From the NCBI GenBank assembly GCA_021792365.1, contig JAJYUT010000001.1, forward strand, positions 434,001 to 498,000: a DNA stretch of 64,000 bases, read 5' to 3'. The notes under the pieces are model-generated. The model saw only the letters and a list, made by a program, of their open reading frames with translations, was not told the origin of the DNA and searched no databases. The stretch comes from Pseudomonadota bacterium. GTDB taxonomy: Bacteria; Pseudomonadota; Alphaproteobacteria; Dongiales; Dongiaceae. Numbering within the stretch: position 1 is the stretch's first letter; each line of letters begins with the position of its first letter. Shown here one piece after another: positions 8,610-21,306 of the stretch. The translations under genes were made by a program, and so were the position numbers.

Positions 8610-9188
8610 CTAGTCTACCGAGAACGCCATCTGGCGGCCGCGCTTGTCATAGGCGCGCGCTAGCGCGGCATCGCGGTCGGAGAGCAGGTCGACATGCTCC
8701 TTCGCCAGATGCAGGAGGCGCTCCTCCAGCGCCGCGTGCGGCTCGATCCTCGCATCCGCGTGGATGTGATGCAGCGCGACCCCGCGTTGCGCGAGGGCGC
8801 GGCCGACGAGAATGGTGCGGTGGCAGTCCAGCGGTTCCTTCTCGGCGCACATGAGGGCGATGCGCTGCGACAAGGACCGTTCAATCAGCGCGCCAATCGC
8901 ATTCCCGAACGCTTCAGTCGCGGCAATGCGCGCGTAGCTGACCTTGCCGTCCTCATAGCAGGTTTCGTCCTTCGGCCGCGCACCGAGCGCATCGCCCAGG
9001 AACCAGTATGCGATGCCGGCGTCCTTCAGCGACGCCATCAGGACCTTCTGGCTGAATTGCGGGTTGCGGCGGGAGAACGGGACCGAACGCACGTCGGCCA
9101 CGCATTCGATCCCGGCAGCCTGCAGCAGGTCGACGAAGCGCAGGGCTGCGTGGTTGGAGTGGCCAATGGTGTAGATCGCCGCGCTCAC
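8610..9188 (-). CDS. DUF488 family protein
   Basis: 192-residue soluble protein of the DUF488 family, whose biochemical role is not established. Recognisable family motifs are TIGHSN (7-12), DVRSVPFSRRNPQF and CAEKEPLDCHR; the last has a conserved Cys pair and His that suggest metal or nucleotide binding (inference). It starts directly after the stop of the PAS-domain gene on the same strand, so they probably form an operon. The last few codons (after GRQ) are supplied by the island DNA at the 14-bp repeat. Confidence 0.85.
   Translation of the reverse strand: MSAAIYTIGHSNHAALRFVDLLQAAGIECVADVRSVPFSRRNPQFSQKVLMASLKDAGIAYWFLGDALGARPKDETCYEDGKVSYARIAATEAFGNAIGALIERSLSQRIALMCAEKEPLDCHRTILVGRALAQRGVALHHIHADARIEPHAALEERLLHLAKEHVDLLSDRDAALARAYDKRGRQMAFSVD
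8629..8642. repeat. Right copy of 14-bp island-flanking direct repeat (att-like)
   Basis: ATCTGGCGGCCGCG, identical to 6713-6726, located in the 3' end of the DUF488 coding sequence (codons for RGRQ and part of the next). Confidence 0.8.
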
Positions 9189-9698
9189 CTACTTCCCCTG
9201 CGCCCACGGGCCTTCGAGGATCAGGAACAGGCCAAGCAGTCCGTCGATCCGATCGCCATCGTCCGACAAGGGGAAGAGATAGCTCAGGCTGGGATTCGGC
9301 TCCTTGTAGCGCAGACTCTTGAACAGATACTCCTGCACGATCGGCCGGCGCGCCTCGATTGCCTCATCGTAGTAGGGCGTGATGGTCTCGCCCAGGTCGC
9401 GCTCCACCACTTCGTCGAGATACTTGCCGGTCCAGTTGGCTCCGGTCGCGTGGATGATGCGCTCGCCGATCAGTCGGTAGAGGAACCGCCTGCGGGTTCC
9501 GCCCGGTTCGTCGGATACCTGCTCCACTGAGACCAGGAACAATCGCGGAAAGGCGCTGCGCGGCAGCTCCTCTGGACGGATGTCGCAACGGCGCGGGAAC
9601 GGACGATCGCCTTTTACGCGCGCGAGATAAGTGCTGAGTGCGCGCACTTCCGGCATAGGATCATCGGGAAAGCCGTATGGTTCGATAGTTTGAGGCAC
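9189..9698 (-). CDS. PAS_5-type domain protein
   Basis: 169 residues. The arrangement is that of the alphaproteobacterial PAS_5 family: a short N-terminal segment (YLARVKGDRPFPRRCDI), a core with RRFLYRLIGERII and TGKYLDEV, and a C-terminal YLFPLSDDGDRIDGLLG. No enzymatic output domain is attached, so it may be a stand-alone sensor or partner protein; ligand and partner are unknown. It lies directly upstream of the DUF488 gene with no intergenic base, which implies co-translation. Confidence 0.78.
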   Translation of the reverse strand: MPQTIEPYGFPDDPMPEVRALSTYLARVKGDRPFPRRCDIRPEELPRSAFPRLFLVSVEQVSDEPGGTRRRFLYRLIGERIIHATGANWTGKYLDEVVERDLGETITPYYDEAIEARRPIVQEYLFKSLRYKEPNPSLSYLFPLSDDGDRIDGLLGLFLILEGPWAQGK

Positions 9699-9759
9699 GC
9701 CTGCTTCCCTCGCCGATCGTGCGCCGCTCCGGCAAAAACAGCATGGACCGCAGGGCCCG

Positions 9760-10785
<1,026 letters not shown>

Positions 10786-10786
10786 G

Positions 10787-12007
10787 TCAGATCGCCTCTT
10801 TCTCGCCGCCGATCGCGCCCAGCGCCAAGCCGACCTTGGCGAAGGCTTCCGCGGCCTTGTTGATATGCTCGTCGGTATGGGCGGCGCTCATCTGGGTGCG
10901 GATGCGCGCCTGGCCCTTCGGCACCACGGGGAAGGAGAAGCCGATGACATAGATTCCCTCCTCCAGCAGGTCGTTCGCCATGCGTGTCGCCAGCGAGGCA
11001 TCGCCCAGCATCACCGGGATGATCGGATGGTCGCCGGGCACCAGTTCGAAGCCCAGCACCTCCATCCTCCTGCGGAAGGCGCGGCCGTTCTGGATCACGC
11101 GCGCGCGGCGCTCCGCCCCATCCTCCCCCGCCAGCAGGTCGAGCACCTTGAGCGAGGCGCTCACGATGCTGGGCGCCAGGGCATTGGAAAAAAGATAGGG
11201 CCGCGAGCGCTGGCGCAGCAGTTCCACCAGCTGTCGGCGCGCCGCAACATAGCCGCCGCTGGCGCCGCCCAGCGCCTTGCCCAGGGTGCCGGTCAGGATA
11301 TCGACGCGGCCCTCGACCCCGCAGAATTCCGGCGTGCCGCGGCCGTGCTGCCCCACGAAGCCGATTGCGTGGCTGTCATCCACCATCACCAGCGCATGGT
11401 AGCGGTCGGCGAGGTCGCAGATCGCCTTCAGGTTGGCGATGATGCCGTCCATGGAAAAGACGCCGTCGGTCGCGATCAGCTTGACCTTGGCGCCCGCCTG
11501 GTCGGCGGCCTTCAACTGCGCCTCCAGGTCGTCCATGTCGTTGTTGCGGTAGCGGAAGCGCTTGGCTTTGCACAGGCGGATGCCGTCGATGATCGAGGCG
11601 TGGTTCAGGGCGTCGGAGATCACCGCGTCCTCCTCGCCCAGGATGGTCTCGAACAGTCCGCCATTGGCGTCGAAGCAGCTCGAATAGAGGATGGAGTCCT
11701 CCATTCGGAGGAATTGCGCCAGCTTCTCCTCCAGCTCGCGGTGGATGTCCTGGGTGCCGCAGATGAAGCGTACCGAGGCCATGCCGAAGCCGTGGCTGCG
11801 CATGCCGTCGATCGCAGCATCGACCAGGCGCGGATCGTCGGCCAGGCCGAGATAGTTGTTGGCGCAGAAATTGAGCACCGCGCGCCCGTCCGCCAGATGG
11901 ATGGCGGGGCCTTGCGGCGTCCCGATCAGACGCTCCGTCTTCCAGAAGCCGTCCGCCCTGATCTGTGACAGATTCAGGTCTAGCTGTTCATAGAATGCGG
12001 CCCGCAT
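10787..12007 (-). CDS. kbl: Glycine C-acetyltransferase (2-amino-3-ketobutyrate CoA ligase)
   Basis: 406-residue PLP enzyme of the alpha-oxoamine synthase family. It converts 2-amino-3-ketobutyrate and CoA to glycine and acetyl-CoA. The family segments [38 protein letters not shown] and [11 protein letters not shown] are present, as is the PLP-lysine region [15 protein letters not shown]. It is the first gene of the kbl-tdh unit. The upstream 130 bases separate it from a divergent VOC gene and must hold both promoters. Confidence 0.95.
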   Translation of the reverse strand: MRAAFYEQLDLNLSQIRADGFWKTERLIGTPQGPAIHLADGRAVLNFCANNYLGLADDPRLVDAAIDGMRSHGFGMASVRFICGTQDIHRELEEKLAQFLRMEDSILYSSCFDANGGLFETILGEEDAVISDALNHASIIDGIRLCKAKRFRYRNNDMDDLEAQLKAADQAGAKVKLIATDGVFSMDGIIANLKAICDLADRYHALVMVDDSHAIGFVGQHGRGTPEFCGVEGRVDILTGTLGKALGGASGGYVAARRQLVELLRQRSRPYLFSNALAPSIVSASLKVLDLLAGEDGAERRARVIQNGRAFRRRMEVLGFELVPGDHPIIPVMLGDASLATRMANDLLEEGIYVIGFSFPVVPKGQARIRTQMSAAHTDEHINKAAEAFAKVGLALGAIGGEKEAI

Positions 12008-12137
12008 GGCCGATACCTCGCGGATGGTGACGTGTTTGGACTTTAGGCTGCCCTTCCCGCCGGCTCAAATTCCAATTCCGGTGTGCCGGGCGGTAAAGGT
12101 ATCAATCCTTTAGACCTGAGATACGACGGAGCGGAAG

Positions 12138-12479
12138 ATGCACAAGAGCGGACTGGCGGGTTTCATCATCGATTGCGAGACGGACGACCTGGACGCGGCG
12201 GCGCGGTTCTGGTCGGAGGCGCTGCGCCTGCCGCTCCAGGCGGGCAGCGATTCGGGATACCGCAAGCTGGCCGACGGGCCTGGCGGCATGGGCATCGAGG
12301 TCCAGCAGGTGGATCACCCGAGCCGGGTTCACCTGGACATTCGGGCCACCGATGTGGAGGCGGAAGTGAAGCGCCTGGAAGGGCTTGGCGCCATACCGGT
12401 CTCCCGGGTCAAGGACTGGGTCGTCATGGAAGCGCCGACGGGCCACCGCTTTTGCGTGGTGCCGGCACGCGAACCATAG
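12138..12479 (+). CDS. VOC (glyoxalase/bleomycin-resistance) family protein
   Basis: 113 residues forming a single vicinal-oxygen-chelate domain. The N-terminal FIIDCETDDLDAAARFWSEA helix region and the C-terminal VMEAPTGHRFCVVPA strand are typical, and a central VHLDIRATDVEAEVKRLEGLG matches the family. His and Glu positions for metal binding are only partly evident, so it may be a binding protein rather than an enzyme. It is divergent from kbl. The ATG follows a GGAG-type site. Confidence 0.82.
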   Translation: MHKSGLAGFIIDCETDDLDAAARFWSEALRLPLQAGSDSGYRKLADGPGGMGIEVQQVDHPSRVHLDIRATDVEAEVKRLEGLGAIPVSRVKDWVVMEAPTGHRFCVVPAREP

Positions 12480-12541
12480 GAAAAAGCCAAGGTTCCGGCC
12501 TTTCCTTGCTCCCGACTCTCCGCGGATGGTAAGCATCCGGC

Positions 12542-13216
12542 ATGCAGCAGAAGACTCGCATCGCCCCCTCGATCCTGAGCGCCGATTTCGCCCAATTGGG
12601 GGCGGAGGTCGGCGCGATCGCGGCGGCCGGAGCTGATTATGTCCATGTGGATGTGATGGACGGGCATTTCGTTCCCAACCTGACCATCGGGCCGATGGTG
12701 GTGAAGGCGCTGCGCCCGCATGCCAGGCTGCCGTTCGATGTCCATTTGATGATTGCGCCGGTTGACCCCTATGTCGCGGAATTCGCGCAAGCGGGCGCCG
12801 ACATCATCACCTTCCATCCCGAGGCGGGGCCGCACCCGCACCGCACGATCCAGCTCATCAAGTCGCTGGGCAAGAAAGCCGGCCTGTCGCTCAATCCCGG
12901 CACGCCGCTCTCCGCGCTGGACTGGCTGCTGCCTGACATCGACCTGGTGCTGGTGATGAGCGTCAATCCCGGCTTCGGCGGGCAGCGCTTCATCGAATCC
13001 AGCCTGGACAAGATTCGGGAGTTGCGCCGGCGCATCGATTCGGTGTCGGAGCGCCAGGGCGGGCGGCCGATCGATCTGGAGGTGGATGGCGGCATCAATG
13101 TCGAGACCGCGAAGCAGGTGGTCGCCGCGGGCGCCGACGTGCTGGTTGCCGGCACCGCAACCTTCCAGGGCGGCGCCGGCAAATACGCCGCCAATATCGC
13201 AGCCCTGCGCGGCTGA
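12542..13216 (+). CDS. rpe: Ribulose-phosphate 3-epimerase
   Basis: 224-residue TIM-barrel enzyme interconverting ribulose 5-phosphate and xylulose 5-phosphate. The family signatures are [44 protein letters not shown] and LEVDGGIN, with the metal-binding His and Asp residues in place. It begins a run with the heparinase-like gene 11 bases downstream and purH after that. Confidence 0.96.
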   Translation: MQQKTRIAPSILSADFAQLGAEVGAIAAAGADYVHVDVMDGHFVPNLTIGPMVVKALRPHARLPFDVHLMIAPVDPYVAEFAQAGADIITFHPEAGPHPHRTIQLIKSLGKKAGLSLNPGTPLSALDWLLPDIDLVLVMSVNPGFGGQRFIESSLDKIRELRRRIDSVSERQGGRPIDLEVDGGINVETAKQVVAAGADVLVAGTATFQGGAGKYAANIAALRG

Positions 13217-13227
13217 AGGACCGGCCG

Positions 13228-15021
13228 ATGACGGCCTTGACCGAGACACTCCGCAGACCGCCGGCCGGCAAGGCGAGGCGCGGCAATCGCCGCCCAAAAT
13301 TGCTGGCGCCGCGCCTGCAGACCCTGTTCGCGCTGCCGCCGCGCCTGCTGATGCAGCGCGCCAAGCGGCGCCTGCTGCAGCCGCTCTATCGCAGCCGCCT
13401 CTATGGCTCGACCTTGGGTAAGCGCTCCAGCGGCGAACTGGCGGCGATACCGACCGAGATCTGGCCCGCCGATGCGCGGGGCGCGGCCGCCTTGTTCAAC
13501 GGGGAGTTCCGCTTCGGCGGCGACGTCGTGCGGAACCCGAAGCCGCTGCACAATCCGCTCGGCGCCAGCCCGGCTTGGCAGCGCCAGATGGCGAGCTTCG
13601 TGTGGCTGGACTGGTTGCGCGCGCAGGGCGGCGCGCCGGCGCGGCAATTCGCGCGGCATGCCATCCTGGCCTGGTTCACCGACACGGCTGCGTATGATTC
13701 CCTCACCTGGTCGTCGGACCTGCTGGCGGCGCGGCTGCGGCGCTGCCTGCTCAACAGCGCGTTCCTCGAAACCAACACCGACGCGCTGTTCCGCGCCCAT
13801 TTGCTGCGCTCGCTGAACCGCCAGGCCGAGCACCTGTCGCGCGCGTTGCCCGACGGGCTCAACGGCGCCGACCTGCTGAAGGCGAGCATCGTCCTGATGC
13901 TGGCCGGCACCCTGCTGCCGGCCCAGGGCTCCAAGGGCGGCGACAAGTGGCTGCGCAAGGGCAGCCTGGTGCTGGACCGCGAGCTGCAGGCGCAGATCCT
14001 GCCCGATGGTGGCCATGTCGAGCGCAGCCCGTCGGTCATGCTGGATGTGCTGCAGCACCTGCTCGACCTGCATCACGCCTTGACGCTCACCGGGCGCAAG
14101 CTGCCCGACCAGTTGCTGTCCACCATCGGCAATCTCGCCTCGGCCCTGAAGCTGCTGACGCATCCCGATGGCGGCCTCGCGCTGTTCAACGATTCGACCG
14201 AGGACGACGCTTCCGCCGTCCTGCTCGCCATGATGCGCGCCGATGCGGCGAGCGGCGTGGAGACGCGCGATCTCGTTCAACTGCCGCACACCGGGTTCCA
14301 GCGCATGGTGGCCGGCAAGAGCGTGCTGATCGCCGATGCCGGCGCGCCGCCGCCGCATGGTCTCGATACCCATGCCCATGCCGGCACGCTGTCCTTCGAG
14401 TTCAGCCACGGCGGCGAACGGATGATCGTCAATTGCGGCGCGCATCCGACCGCGCCCGAATGGCGCCAGGTCCAGCGCGCCACCGCCGCGCATTCGACCT
14501 TGGTGGTGGACGACACCAATTCCAGCATGCTGCTGCCGCCCGGCAGTTCTTATGGCGGGGGGCTGGCGCTCACGCCGCGTTCGGTGGTGGCGCGGCGCGA
14601 GGCGACCGAAGCCGGGCAATGGCTGGACGCGCGGCACAACGGCTACGAGGAGCCGTTCGAGCTCGCCCACCGGCGACGCCTGTTCCTGACCCCTGACGGG
14701 CTGGAGCTGATCGGCGAAGAGACCCTGACCGGGCGCGGCGGCCGCGGCTTCGCGCTGCGCTTCCATCTGCATCCCGCCGTGCAGGTCTCCATGAGCCAGA
14801 GCAGCCAGTCCGCGCTGCTGAAGCTGCCGGCGCATGGTTCATCCGGGGGCGGCGGCTGGCGCCTCAGGGTCCAGGGCGGCGAGTTGTCGCTGGCCGACAG
14901 CATCTATCTGGGCCAGACGGGCGTGGCCCGCCGCACGCACCAACTGGTGGTGCAGGGCGCGATCGAGGACGACACGACCCAGGTCAAATGGGCCTTGCAA
15001 AAGGAAGGCGCGAAGCGATAA
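13228..15021 (+). CDS. Heparinase II/III family protein
   Basis: 597 residues. The N-terminal two-thirds are alpha-helical with a heparinase-like alpha/alpha toroid pattern, including [20 protein letters not shown]. The C-terminal beta domain of the heparinase II/III family has [19 protein letters not shown] and [11 protein letters not shown]. No clear signal peptide is seen; a basic N-terminus is followed by [13 protein letters not shown]. Family members are polysaccharide lyases, but this chromosomal version beside rpe and purH is widely annotated without a known substrate. An AAGGA site precedes the ATG. Confidence 0.85.
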   Translation: MTALTETLRRPPAGKARRGNRRPKLLAPRLQTLFALPPRLLMQRAKRRLLQPLYRSRLYGSTLGKRSSGELAAIPTEIWPADARGAAALFNGEFRFGGDVVRNPKPLHNPLGASPAWQRQMASFVWLDWLRAQGGAPARQFARHAILAWFTDTAAYDSLTWSSDLLAARLRRCLLNSAFLETNTDALFRAHLLRSLNRQAEHLSRALPDGLNGADLLKASIVLMLAGTLLPAQGSKGGDKWLRKGSLVLDRELQAQILPDGGHVERSPSVMLDVLQHLLDLHHALTLTGRKLPDQLLSTIGNLASALKLLTHPDGGLALFNDSTEDDASAVLLAMMRADAASGVETRDLVQLPHTGFQRMVAGKSVLIADAGAPPPHGLDTHAHAGTLSFEFSHGGERMIVNCGAHPTAPEWRQVQRATAAHSTLVVDDTNSSMLLPPGSSYGGGLALTPRSVVARREATEAGQWLDARHNGYEEPFELAHRRRLFLTPDGLELIGEETLTGRGGRGFALRFHLHPAVQVSMSQSSQSALLKLPAHGSSGGGGWRLRVQGGELSLADSIYLGQTGVARRTHQLVVQGAIEDDTTQVKWALQKEGAKR

Positions 15022-15065
15022 CTGGCGCGCCGTCGCCGACCACGCCAGCGCAGGAGCAGCCCTTC

Positions 15066-16649
<1,584 letters not shown>

Positions 16650-16684
16650 TGGCCGGACTCGGCCAAGTCGGGTAGACTTGGCGC

Positions 16685-17866
16685 ATGCCTCATCAGATCG
16701 AACTGCCGCCCTATGAAACTGTCGCGCTCGTCCTGCAAGGCGGCGGCGCGCTCGGCTCTTATCAGGCCGGCGTCTACGAGGGCCTGCACGAAGCGGGTAT
16801 CGAGCCCAACTGGTTCGCCGGCATTTCCATCGGCTCCGTCAATGCCGCGATCATGGCCGGCAATGCACCGGAAGATCGCGTCCCGCGGCTTCGGGAGTTC
16901 TGGGAAACGATATGCCGCTCCGCCTTGCTGCCCGACGCGACGCTCGAGGAGCGGATCGCCGCGCTGGCCGGCACCGGCACCACGCGTGCTGCGATCAGCG
17001 CGTTGGCGGCGGGCCGCGCCTTGCTCGGCGGGCAGGATGGATTCTTCGCACCGCGCGTGCCGCCGCCTTTCCTCTGGCCGTTCGGCGGCATCGCGGCGAC
17101 CAGCTTCTATGACACGTCGCCGCTGAAGCGGACGTTGGAGCGGCTGGTCGATTTCGACCGCATCAATGCGCGCCGGACCAGGCTTTCCGTCGGAGCGGTC
17201 GATATCGAGACCGGCAACTTCGCCTATTTCGACAACGCCTCGATCAGGATCGAGCCCGAGCACGTCATGGCATCCGGCGCCTTGCCGCCCGGTTTCCCGG
17301 CGGTGGAGATCGATGGGCGCTATTATTGGGACGGCGGCCTCGTCTCCAACACGCCGCTCACTGAAGTCCTGGGTCACGCGCCGCGCCGCGACACCATCGC
17401 CTTTCAGGTCGACCTGTGGAGCGCGGACGGGCCCAGGCCGCTGACCATCCTGGACGTCGCGGAGCGCGAGAAGGACATTCGCTATTCCAGCCGCACCCGC
17501 ACGGCGACCGACGCGGCGATCGAGTTGCAGCGCCTGCGTCGCGCCTTGAAGCGCGCGCTCGATTGCCTGCCACCCGAGGCCGCCGCCGATCCGGAGATCG
17601 CGACGCTGCGGGATCTCTCCTGCTCCAAGGTCTACAACATCATCCACTTGATCTATCGCGAGAAACATTTCGAAGCGCAGCACAAGGACTATGAGTTCAG
17701 CCTGCCCACCATGCGCGAGCATTGGGAGGCCGGCCTCAGCGACATCCGCCGCACATTGAAGCGCCCCGAATGGCTGGAGCGGCCGCGCGGGCTTGGCGTC
17801 GTCACGCACGACGTGCATCGCAAGGCGCGGGCGGCGGCGACCGGAGAGGACGAGGCGGCCGGATGA
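16685..17866 (+). CDS. Patatin-like phospholipase with C-terminal DUF3734-type region
   Basis: 393-residue serine lipid hydrolase. The oxyanion motif is [11 protein letters not shown] (about 19-29), the nucleophile elbow is GISIGS, and the catalytic Asp lies in [13 protein letters not shown]. The C-terminal part ([20 protein letters not shown] to [12 protein letters not shown]) resembles the DUF3734 domain often attached to bacterial patatins. There is no signal peptide, so it probably acts on inner-leaflet phospholipid or polyhydroxyalkanoate-type substrates. Its stop overlaps the GNAT gene start (ATGA). Confidence 0.88.
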   Translation: MPHQIELPPYETVALVLQGGGALGSYQAGVYEGLHEAGIEPNWFAGISIGSVNAAIMAGNAPEDRVPRLREFWETICRSALLPDATLEERIAALAGTGTTRAAISALAAGRALLGGQDGFFAPRVPPPFLWPFGGIAATSFYDTSPLKRTLERLVDFDRINARRTRLSVGAVDIETGNFAYFDNASIRIEPEHVMASGALPPGFPAVEIDGRYYWDGGLVSNTPLTEVLGHAPRRDTIAFQVDLWSADGPRPLTILDVAEREKDIRYSSRTRTATDAAIELQRLRRALKRALDCLPPEAAADPEIATLRDLSCSKVYNIIHLIYREKHFEAQHKDYEFSLPTMREHWEAGLSDIRRTLKRPEWLERPRGLGVVTHDVHRKARAAATGEDEAAG

Positions 17867-18447
17867 GCGGCGATGCGCCCCCGGTCGCATGCCGGCCAGT
17901 CGCGCCGGCCGACGCCGGCGCAATCACGCAGCTCTTCAGCGCGAACAGCGTGTGCCGCGGCTGTTGGTGCATGCATTGGCGCGTGGAGAAAGGCGGCAAG
18001 ACCTGGAATGCGTGCTGGGGCGAGCCGAACCGCCGCACGTTCCTGAAGCTGCTGAAGGATGGCCGCGTGCAAGGCTCCCTCGCCTTCGCCGCCGACAAGC
18101 CGGTCGGCTGGTGCAATTTCGGCCCGCGCGAGGACTTCCCGCGCCTCAAGCGCTCGCGCGTGCTCGCCTACAAGGCCGCGCCGGACACCTGGAGCATCAA
18201 CTGCTTTTTCGTCGCGGCCGGCTGGCGCAAGCGCGGGATCGCGAGCGGGTTGCTCAAATCGGCGATGGAGACCGCCTTCGAACGCGGCGCTCGCGTGCTT
18301 GAAGCCTATCCCACCCCCCAGAGACAGGGACAGGACCTCGTCGCCCCCTTCGCCTGGACCGGCACCCGCGCGCTGTTCGCCAAGGCCGGCTTCAAGCCAA
18401 GCGGCGGCAATGAACGCGTATGGGTGAAGAGGCGAGCGAAGAGATAG
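17863..18447 (+). CDS. GNAT family N-acetyltransferase
   Basis: 194 residues. The acetyl-CoA-binding motif A is [18 protein letters not shown], followed by a C-terminal [13 protein letters not shown] segment typical of GNAT proteins. The N-terminal part is rich in Trp and Cys ([11 protein letters not shown]), a pattern seen in an uncharacterised GNAT subgroup. The ATG at 17863 overlaps the patatin stop, implying translational coupling. The acceptor substrate is unknown. Confidence 0.86.
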   Translation: MSGDAPPVACRPVAPADAGAITQLFSANSVCRGCWCMHWRVEKGGKTWNACWGEPNRRTFLKLLKDGRVQGSLAFAADKPVGWCNFGPREDFPRLKRSRVLAYKAAPDTWSINCFFVAAGWRKRGIASGLLKSAMETAFERGARVLEAYPTPQRQGQDLVAPFAWTGTRALFAKAGFKPSGGNERVWVKRRAKR

Positions 18448-18475
18448 ACCGAACGGGAGGTGGGGCGTTCCGCCT

Positions 18476-19513
18476 CTATTTCACCCGCGCCAGCGCGGCT
18501 TTCGCGTCGATGTGCTCGATCGCGGTGCTGGCGCCGCCGGCAGCGGCGGCGAAATAGTCGCGCGCTTTCTTCTTCTCGCCTTTCAGCAAGGCGCGCTCGC
18601 CCAGGTAATACTGCGCTTCGCACAGCACGTCGGCGCGCTGCTCCGGCGGCAGCTCGTTGATGCCGGCGATCAGGGCCGGATCGGTGCCGGTGCCGGCGAA
18701 CAGCTCCAGCAGCGGCCGCGGCCAGATCATCGGGTCGAGCGTGTCGATGCCCTTCTTCAGGACGGCCGAATCGGCTTTGCCGAGATGCGACTGCGCGAGA
18801 TGGAGGCGCAAAGCGGCATAGGGGTTGTCCGCGCGCAGCTTCAGCGCCAGCGCGAAATCCGCGGCAGCGTTCTTGAAGTCCTGCTTCGCATAGTGCGCGC
18901 GGCCGCGGTTGTACGCCGCCGCTGCGGCCTTCGGATCCAGCTCCAGCAACCGGCCGAAATCCCGGATCGCTGCGTCGTAGCGGCCGGCGCGGATGTTGAG
19001 GCCGCCGCGGTCGAGCAGCGCCTCCTGATCGTCCGGCGCGCGCTCGATCACCCGGTCGAGATCGGCGATCGCGGCCTTGTCCTTGCCGAGCTGCGCATGG
19101 ACCCAGGCGCGCGCATAATGCGTGTCGGCATCGTTCGGCGCGACCTGGAGCAGCTTGTCGTAGTCCGCCAGCGCCTCGTTCCAGCGGCCGAGCCTGGCGT
19201 AGGCGCCGCCGCGGTTGTAGAGCGCATCGGTCGAGTTCGGCGCGAATTTCAGCGCCTGGGTGAAGTCCTGCACCGCCGTGTCGTAATCGCCCCTGGCCGC
19301 ATGACCGGCGCCACGCTGATAAAGCGCCTGCGCCAGTTCCCGTCCCTGCGGACGGACCGCCTCGATGAAGCCGGTGCAGGCATCGATCCGGGCCTGCGGC
19401 ATATCTGATTTCGCGCAGGCCTCGCGCATCTGCGTGACCGCGCCTTCCTGCGAATCGGCGAAGGCCTGGGCCGCCGCAAGAAGGAGCAGCGCGCTGAGCG
19501 CGATAAGACGCAT
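18476..19513 (-). CDS. Exported TPR-repeat protein
   Basis: 345 residues with a Sec signal peptide ([19 protein letters not shown]). About six tetratricopeptide repeats follow between residues 60 and 260, with the usual A-x-x-x-R-G and DPKAAAAYNRG-type helices. It is probably a periplasmic scaffold for protein interactions, with no enzymatic motif. Its start codon overlaps the end of rlmN by one base, so it may be expressed from the rlmN transcript. Confidence 0.85.
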   Translation of the reverse strand: MRLIALSALLLLAAAQAFADSQEGAVTQMREACAKSDMPQARIDACTGFIEAVRPQGRELAQALYQRGAGHAARGDYDTAVQDFTQALKFAPNSTDALYNRGGAYARLGRWNEALADYDKLLQVAPNDADTHYARAWVHAQLGKDKAAIADLDRVIERAPDDQEALLDRGGLNIRAGRYDAAIRDFGRLLELDPKAAAAAYNRGRAHYAKQDFKNAAADFALALKLRADNPYAALRLHLAQSHLGKADSAVLKKGIDTLDPMIWPRPLLELFAGTGTDPALIAGINELPPEQRADVLCEAQYYLGERALLKGEKKKARDYFAAAAGGASTAIEHIDAKAALARVK

Positions 19514-20658
19514 CAGACTGCCGCGCGCAACGCGGCGTCGCGGGCCGAGCGGCGCTCCTTGACGCTGGCGCTCTTGAGCTGGCCGCAGGCGGCCATGATG
19601 TCCTCGCCGCGCGGCGTCCTCACCGGGCTGGCATAACCGGCATTGAACACGATGTCGCTGAACGCCGCGATCCGCTCCGGCGTCGAGCGCTCGAACGGCG
19701 CGCCGGGCCAGGGATTGAAGGGGATGAGATTCACCTTGGCCGGGATGCCCTTCAACAGCCGCACCAGGGCGCGCGCATCGGCCGGGCTGTCATTCACGTC
19801 CTTGAGCATCACGTATTCAAAGGTGATGCGCCGCGCGTTGTTGAGGCCCGGATAGTTCCGGCAGGCGTTGAGCAGCTCGGCGATCGGGTATTTCTTGTTG
19901 ATCGGCACGATGCGGTCGCGCAGCTCGTCCGTGACTGCGTGGAGCGAGATGGCCAACATGACGCCAAGCTCCTGCCCACAGCGCTCGATCATCGGCACCA
20001 CGCCGGCGGTCGACAGCGTGATGCGCCGTCGGGAGATCGCGATCCCCTCGTTGTCCATCACGATCTTCAGCGCCTTCGCGACGTTGTCGTAGTTGTACAG
20101 CGGCTCGCCCATGCCCATCATGACGATGTTGGAGAGCAGGCGCCCGTCCTTCGGGCTCGGCCATTCGCCGAGGTGGTCGCGCGCCAGCATCACCTGGCTC
20201 ACGATCTCCGGGGCCGACAGGTTGCGCACCAGCCGCTGGGTCCCGGTGTGGCAGAACTTGCAGGTGAGGGTGCAGCCGACCTGGGAGGAAACGCACAACG
20301 TGCCGCGATCCTCCTCCGGGATGTGGACCGTCTCCACCTCCTGCCCGTCGCGGAACTTCAGCAGCCATTTGCGCGTGCCGTCGATCGATTGCCGGTCGAC
20401 GGAAACCGCCGGCCGGCCGATCACGAAGACCTCCGCCAGGGCGACGCGGAATTCCTTGGACAGGTTGCTCATGCCCGCGAAATCGGTGGCGCCGCGGTGA
20501 TAGATCCAGTGCCAGAGCTGGCGCGCGCGAAACGCCGGCTGGCCGATCTCGGCCATCGCCTGGGTCAGTTCCTCGCGCGACAGCCCGACCAGGTTGCGCC
20601 GGCCGGCCGCGTCCACTTCGGGCGGAGCGAATTGTTCCGCGTGCTTCTCTGTGCTCAT
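19513..20658 (-). CDS. rlmN: Dual-specificity 23S rRNA/tRNA adenine-C2 methyltransferase
   Basis: 381-residue radical SAM enzyme methylating A2503 of 23S rRNA and A37 of some tRNAs. The radical SAM cluster motif is CTLTCKFC (Cys129, Cys133, Cys136). Other family segments are WRRILKF-like [21 protein letters not shown] and [17 protein letters not shown]. The C-terminal catalytic Cys is in [11 protein letters not shown]. The length fits the family. The downstream TPR gene is directly attached. Confidence 0.95.
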   Translation of the reverse strand: MSTEKHAEQFAPPEVDAAGRRNLVGLSREELTQAMAEIGQPAFRARQLWHWIYHRGATDFAGMSNLSKEFRVALAEVFVIGRPAVSVDRQSIDGTRKWLLKFRDGQEVETVHIPEEDRGTLCVSSQVGCTLTCKFCHTGTQRLVRNLSAPEIVSQVMLARDHLGEWPSPKDGRLLSNIVMMGMGEPLYNYDNVAKALKIVMDNEGIAISRRRITLSTAGVVPMIERCGQELGVMLAISLHAVTDELRDRIVPINKKYPIAELLNACRNYPGLNNARRITFEYVMLKDVNDSPADARALVRLLKGIPAKVNLIPFNPWPGAPFERSTPERIAAFSDIVFNAGYASPVRTPRGEDIMAACGQLKSASVKERRSARDAALRAAV

Positions 20659-20732
20659 CTCTCTGCTTCGCGCCGCTTGCGCGGCGCCCTATAATATGTC
20701 GCTGAATTCAAACGGGCCGGTCTCACGCCGCC

Positions 20733-21254
20733 CTAGTTCATGCCGCAGGCCAGGCTGATCGCCGCGTGGGCCCGGGTGAAGCCGTCCAGCGAGAACGTAT
20801 CCTGCGAAGCGACCCCGTTGCTGCTCATGCCGGTCACCACCAGCTGATCGCCGCGCTTCATGCGGGCGACCATCTCCCGGTCGGTGTTCGAGTCCCGGAT
20901 CCAGACGCGGTCGCCATCTACCAGGCGCAACAGGATGTTGCCGTTCCTGTCCACCTTGGCCCGGGTGTAACTGGTCTTGTGGGGCTGGAACCCCAGGGCC
21001 ACGCTTACCTGGTCCCGCACCTTGCCGCCCATCTGGTGCGTCACCATCACCCCGACCTCGCCGCGATTGGGGATGTCCCCCACAGACTGGATCGGCGCAG
21101 CGACCATGTAGCACAGCTTGTCCTGGCCCTCACCCTGCGTGAAAGCATACCAGGCCCCGAAATTTCCCAGTTCTTCGGCCCGCGCGGCTGCCGAAAGCAG
21201 CATGGCGCCGCCCAGAATCAAGGAAAATAGTCTTGCCCTCATGTCCCAGGTCAT
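20733..21254 (-). CDS. Invasion-associated locus B (IalB) family protein
   Basis: 173 residues with a Sec signal peptide cut near AAARAEE. The single IalB domain is recognised by FGAWYAFTQG near the start, KLCYMVAAP, VGVMVTHQ and FSLDGFTRAHAAISLAC at the end. IalB proteins were named in Bartonella and are widespread periplasmic proteins in alphaproteobacteria. Two conserved Cys could form a disulfide. An alternative start five codons in (21242) would give MRARLF as the n-region and is equally possible. Confidence 0.82.
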   Translation of the reverse strand: MTWDMRARLFSLILGGAMLLSAAARAEELGNFGAWYAFTQGEGQDKLCYMVAAPIQSVGDIPNRGEVGVMVTHQMGGKVRDQVSVALGFQPHKTSYTRAKVDRNGNILLRLVDGDRVWIRDSNTDREMVARMKRGDQLVVTGMSSNGVASQDTFSLDGFTRAHAAISLACGMN

Positions 21255-21306
21255 CCGGTCTGCTATCAGGGCTGGCGACAGAAATCCAGCCCCCGGAAGA
21301 TGTTAG

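Larger units (their letters stand above)
6713..8642. mobile_element. Small AT-richer genomic island flanked by a 14-bp direct repeat
   Basis: The perfect direct repeat ATCTGGCGGCCGCG is at 6713-6726 and 8629-8642. Between the copies composition becomes clearly AT-richer than the GC-rich host genes on both sides, and only two genes are seen. The right copy lies inside the last codons of a DUF488 gene, so the island supplies that gene's final residues and stop. Read through the left copy, the ancestral 3' end would continue as about eight other codons to a TGA. This is the arrangement left by site-specific integration at a gene 3' end. No integrase is present. Confidence 0.72.

Noticed and set aside
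6713-8642. Integrase or transposase for the small island
   Set aside because: No recombinase motif is seen in any frame of the island or beside it.
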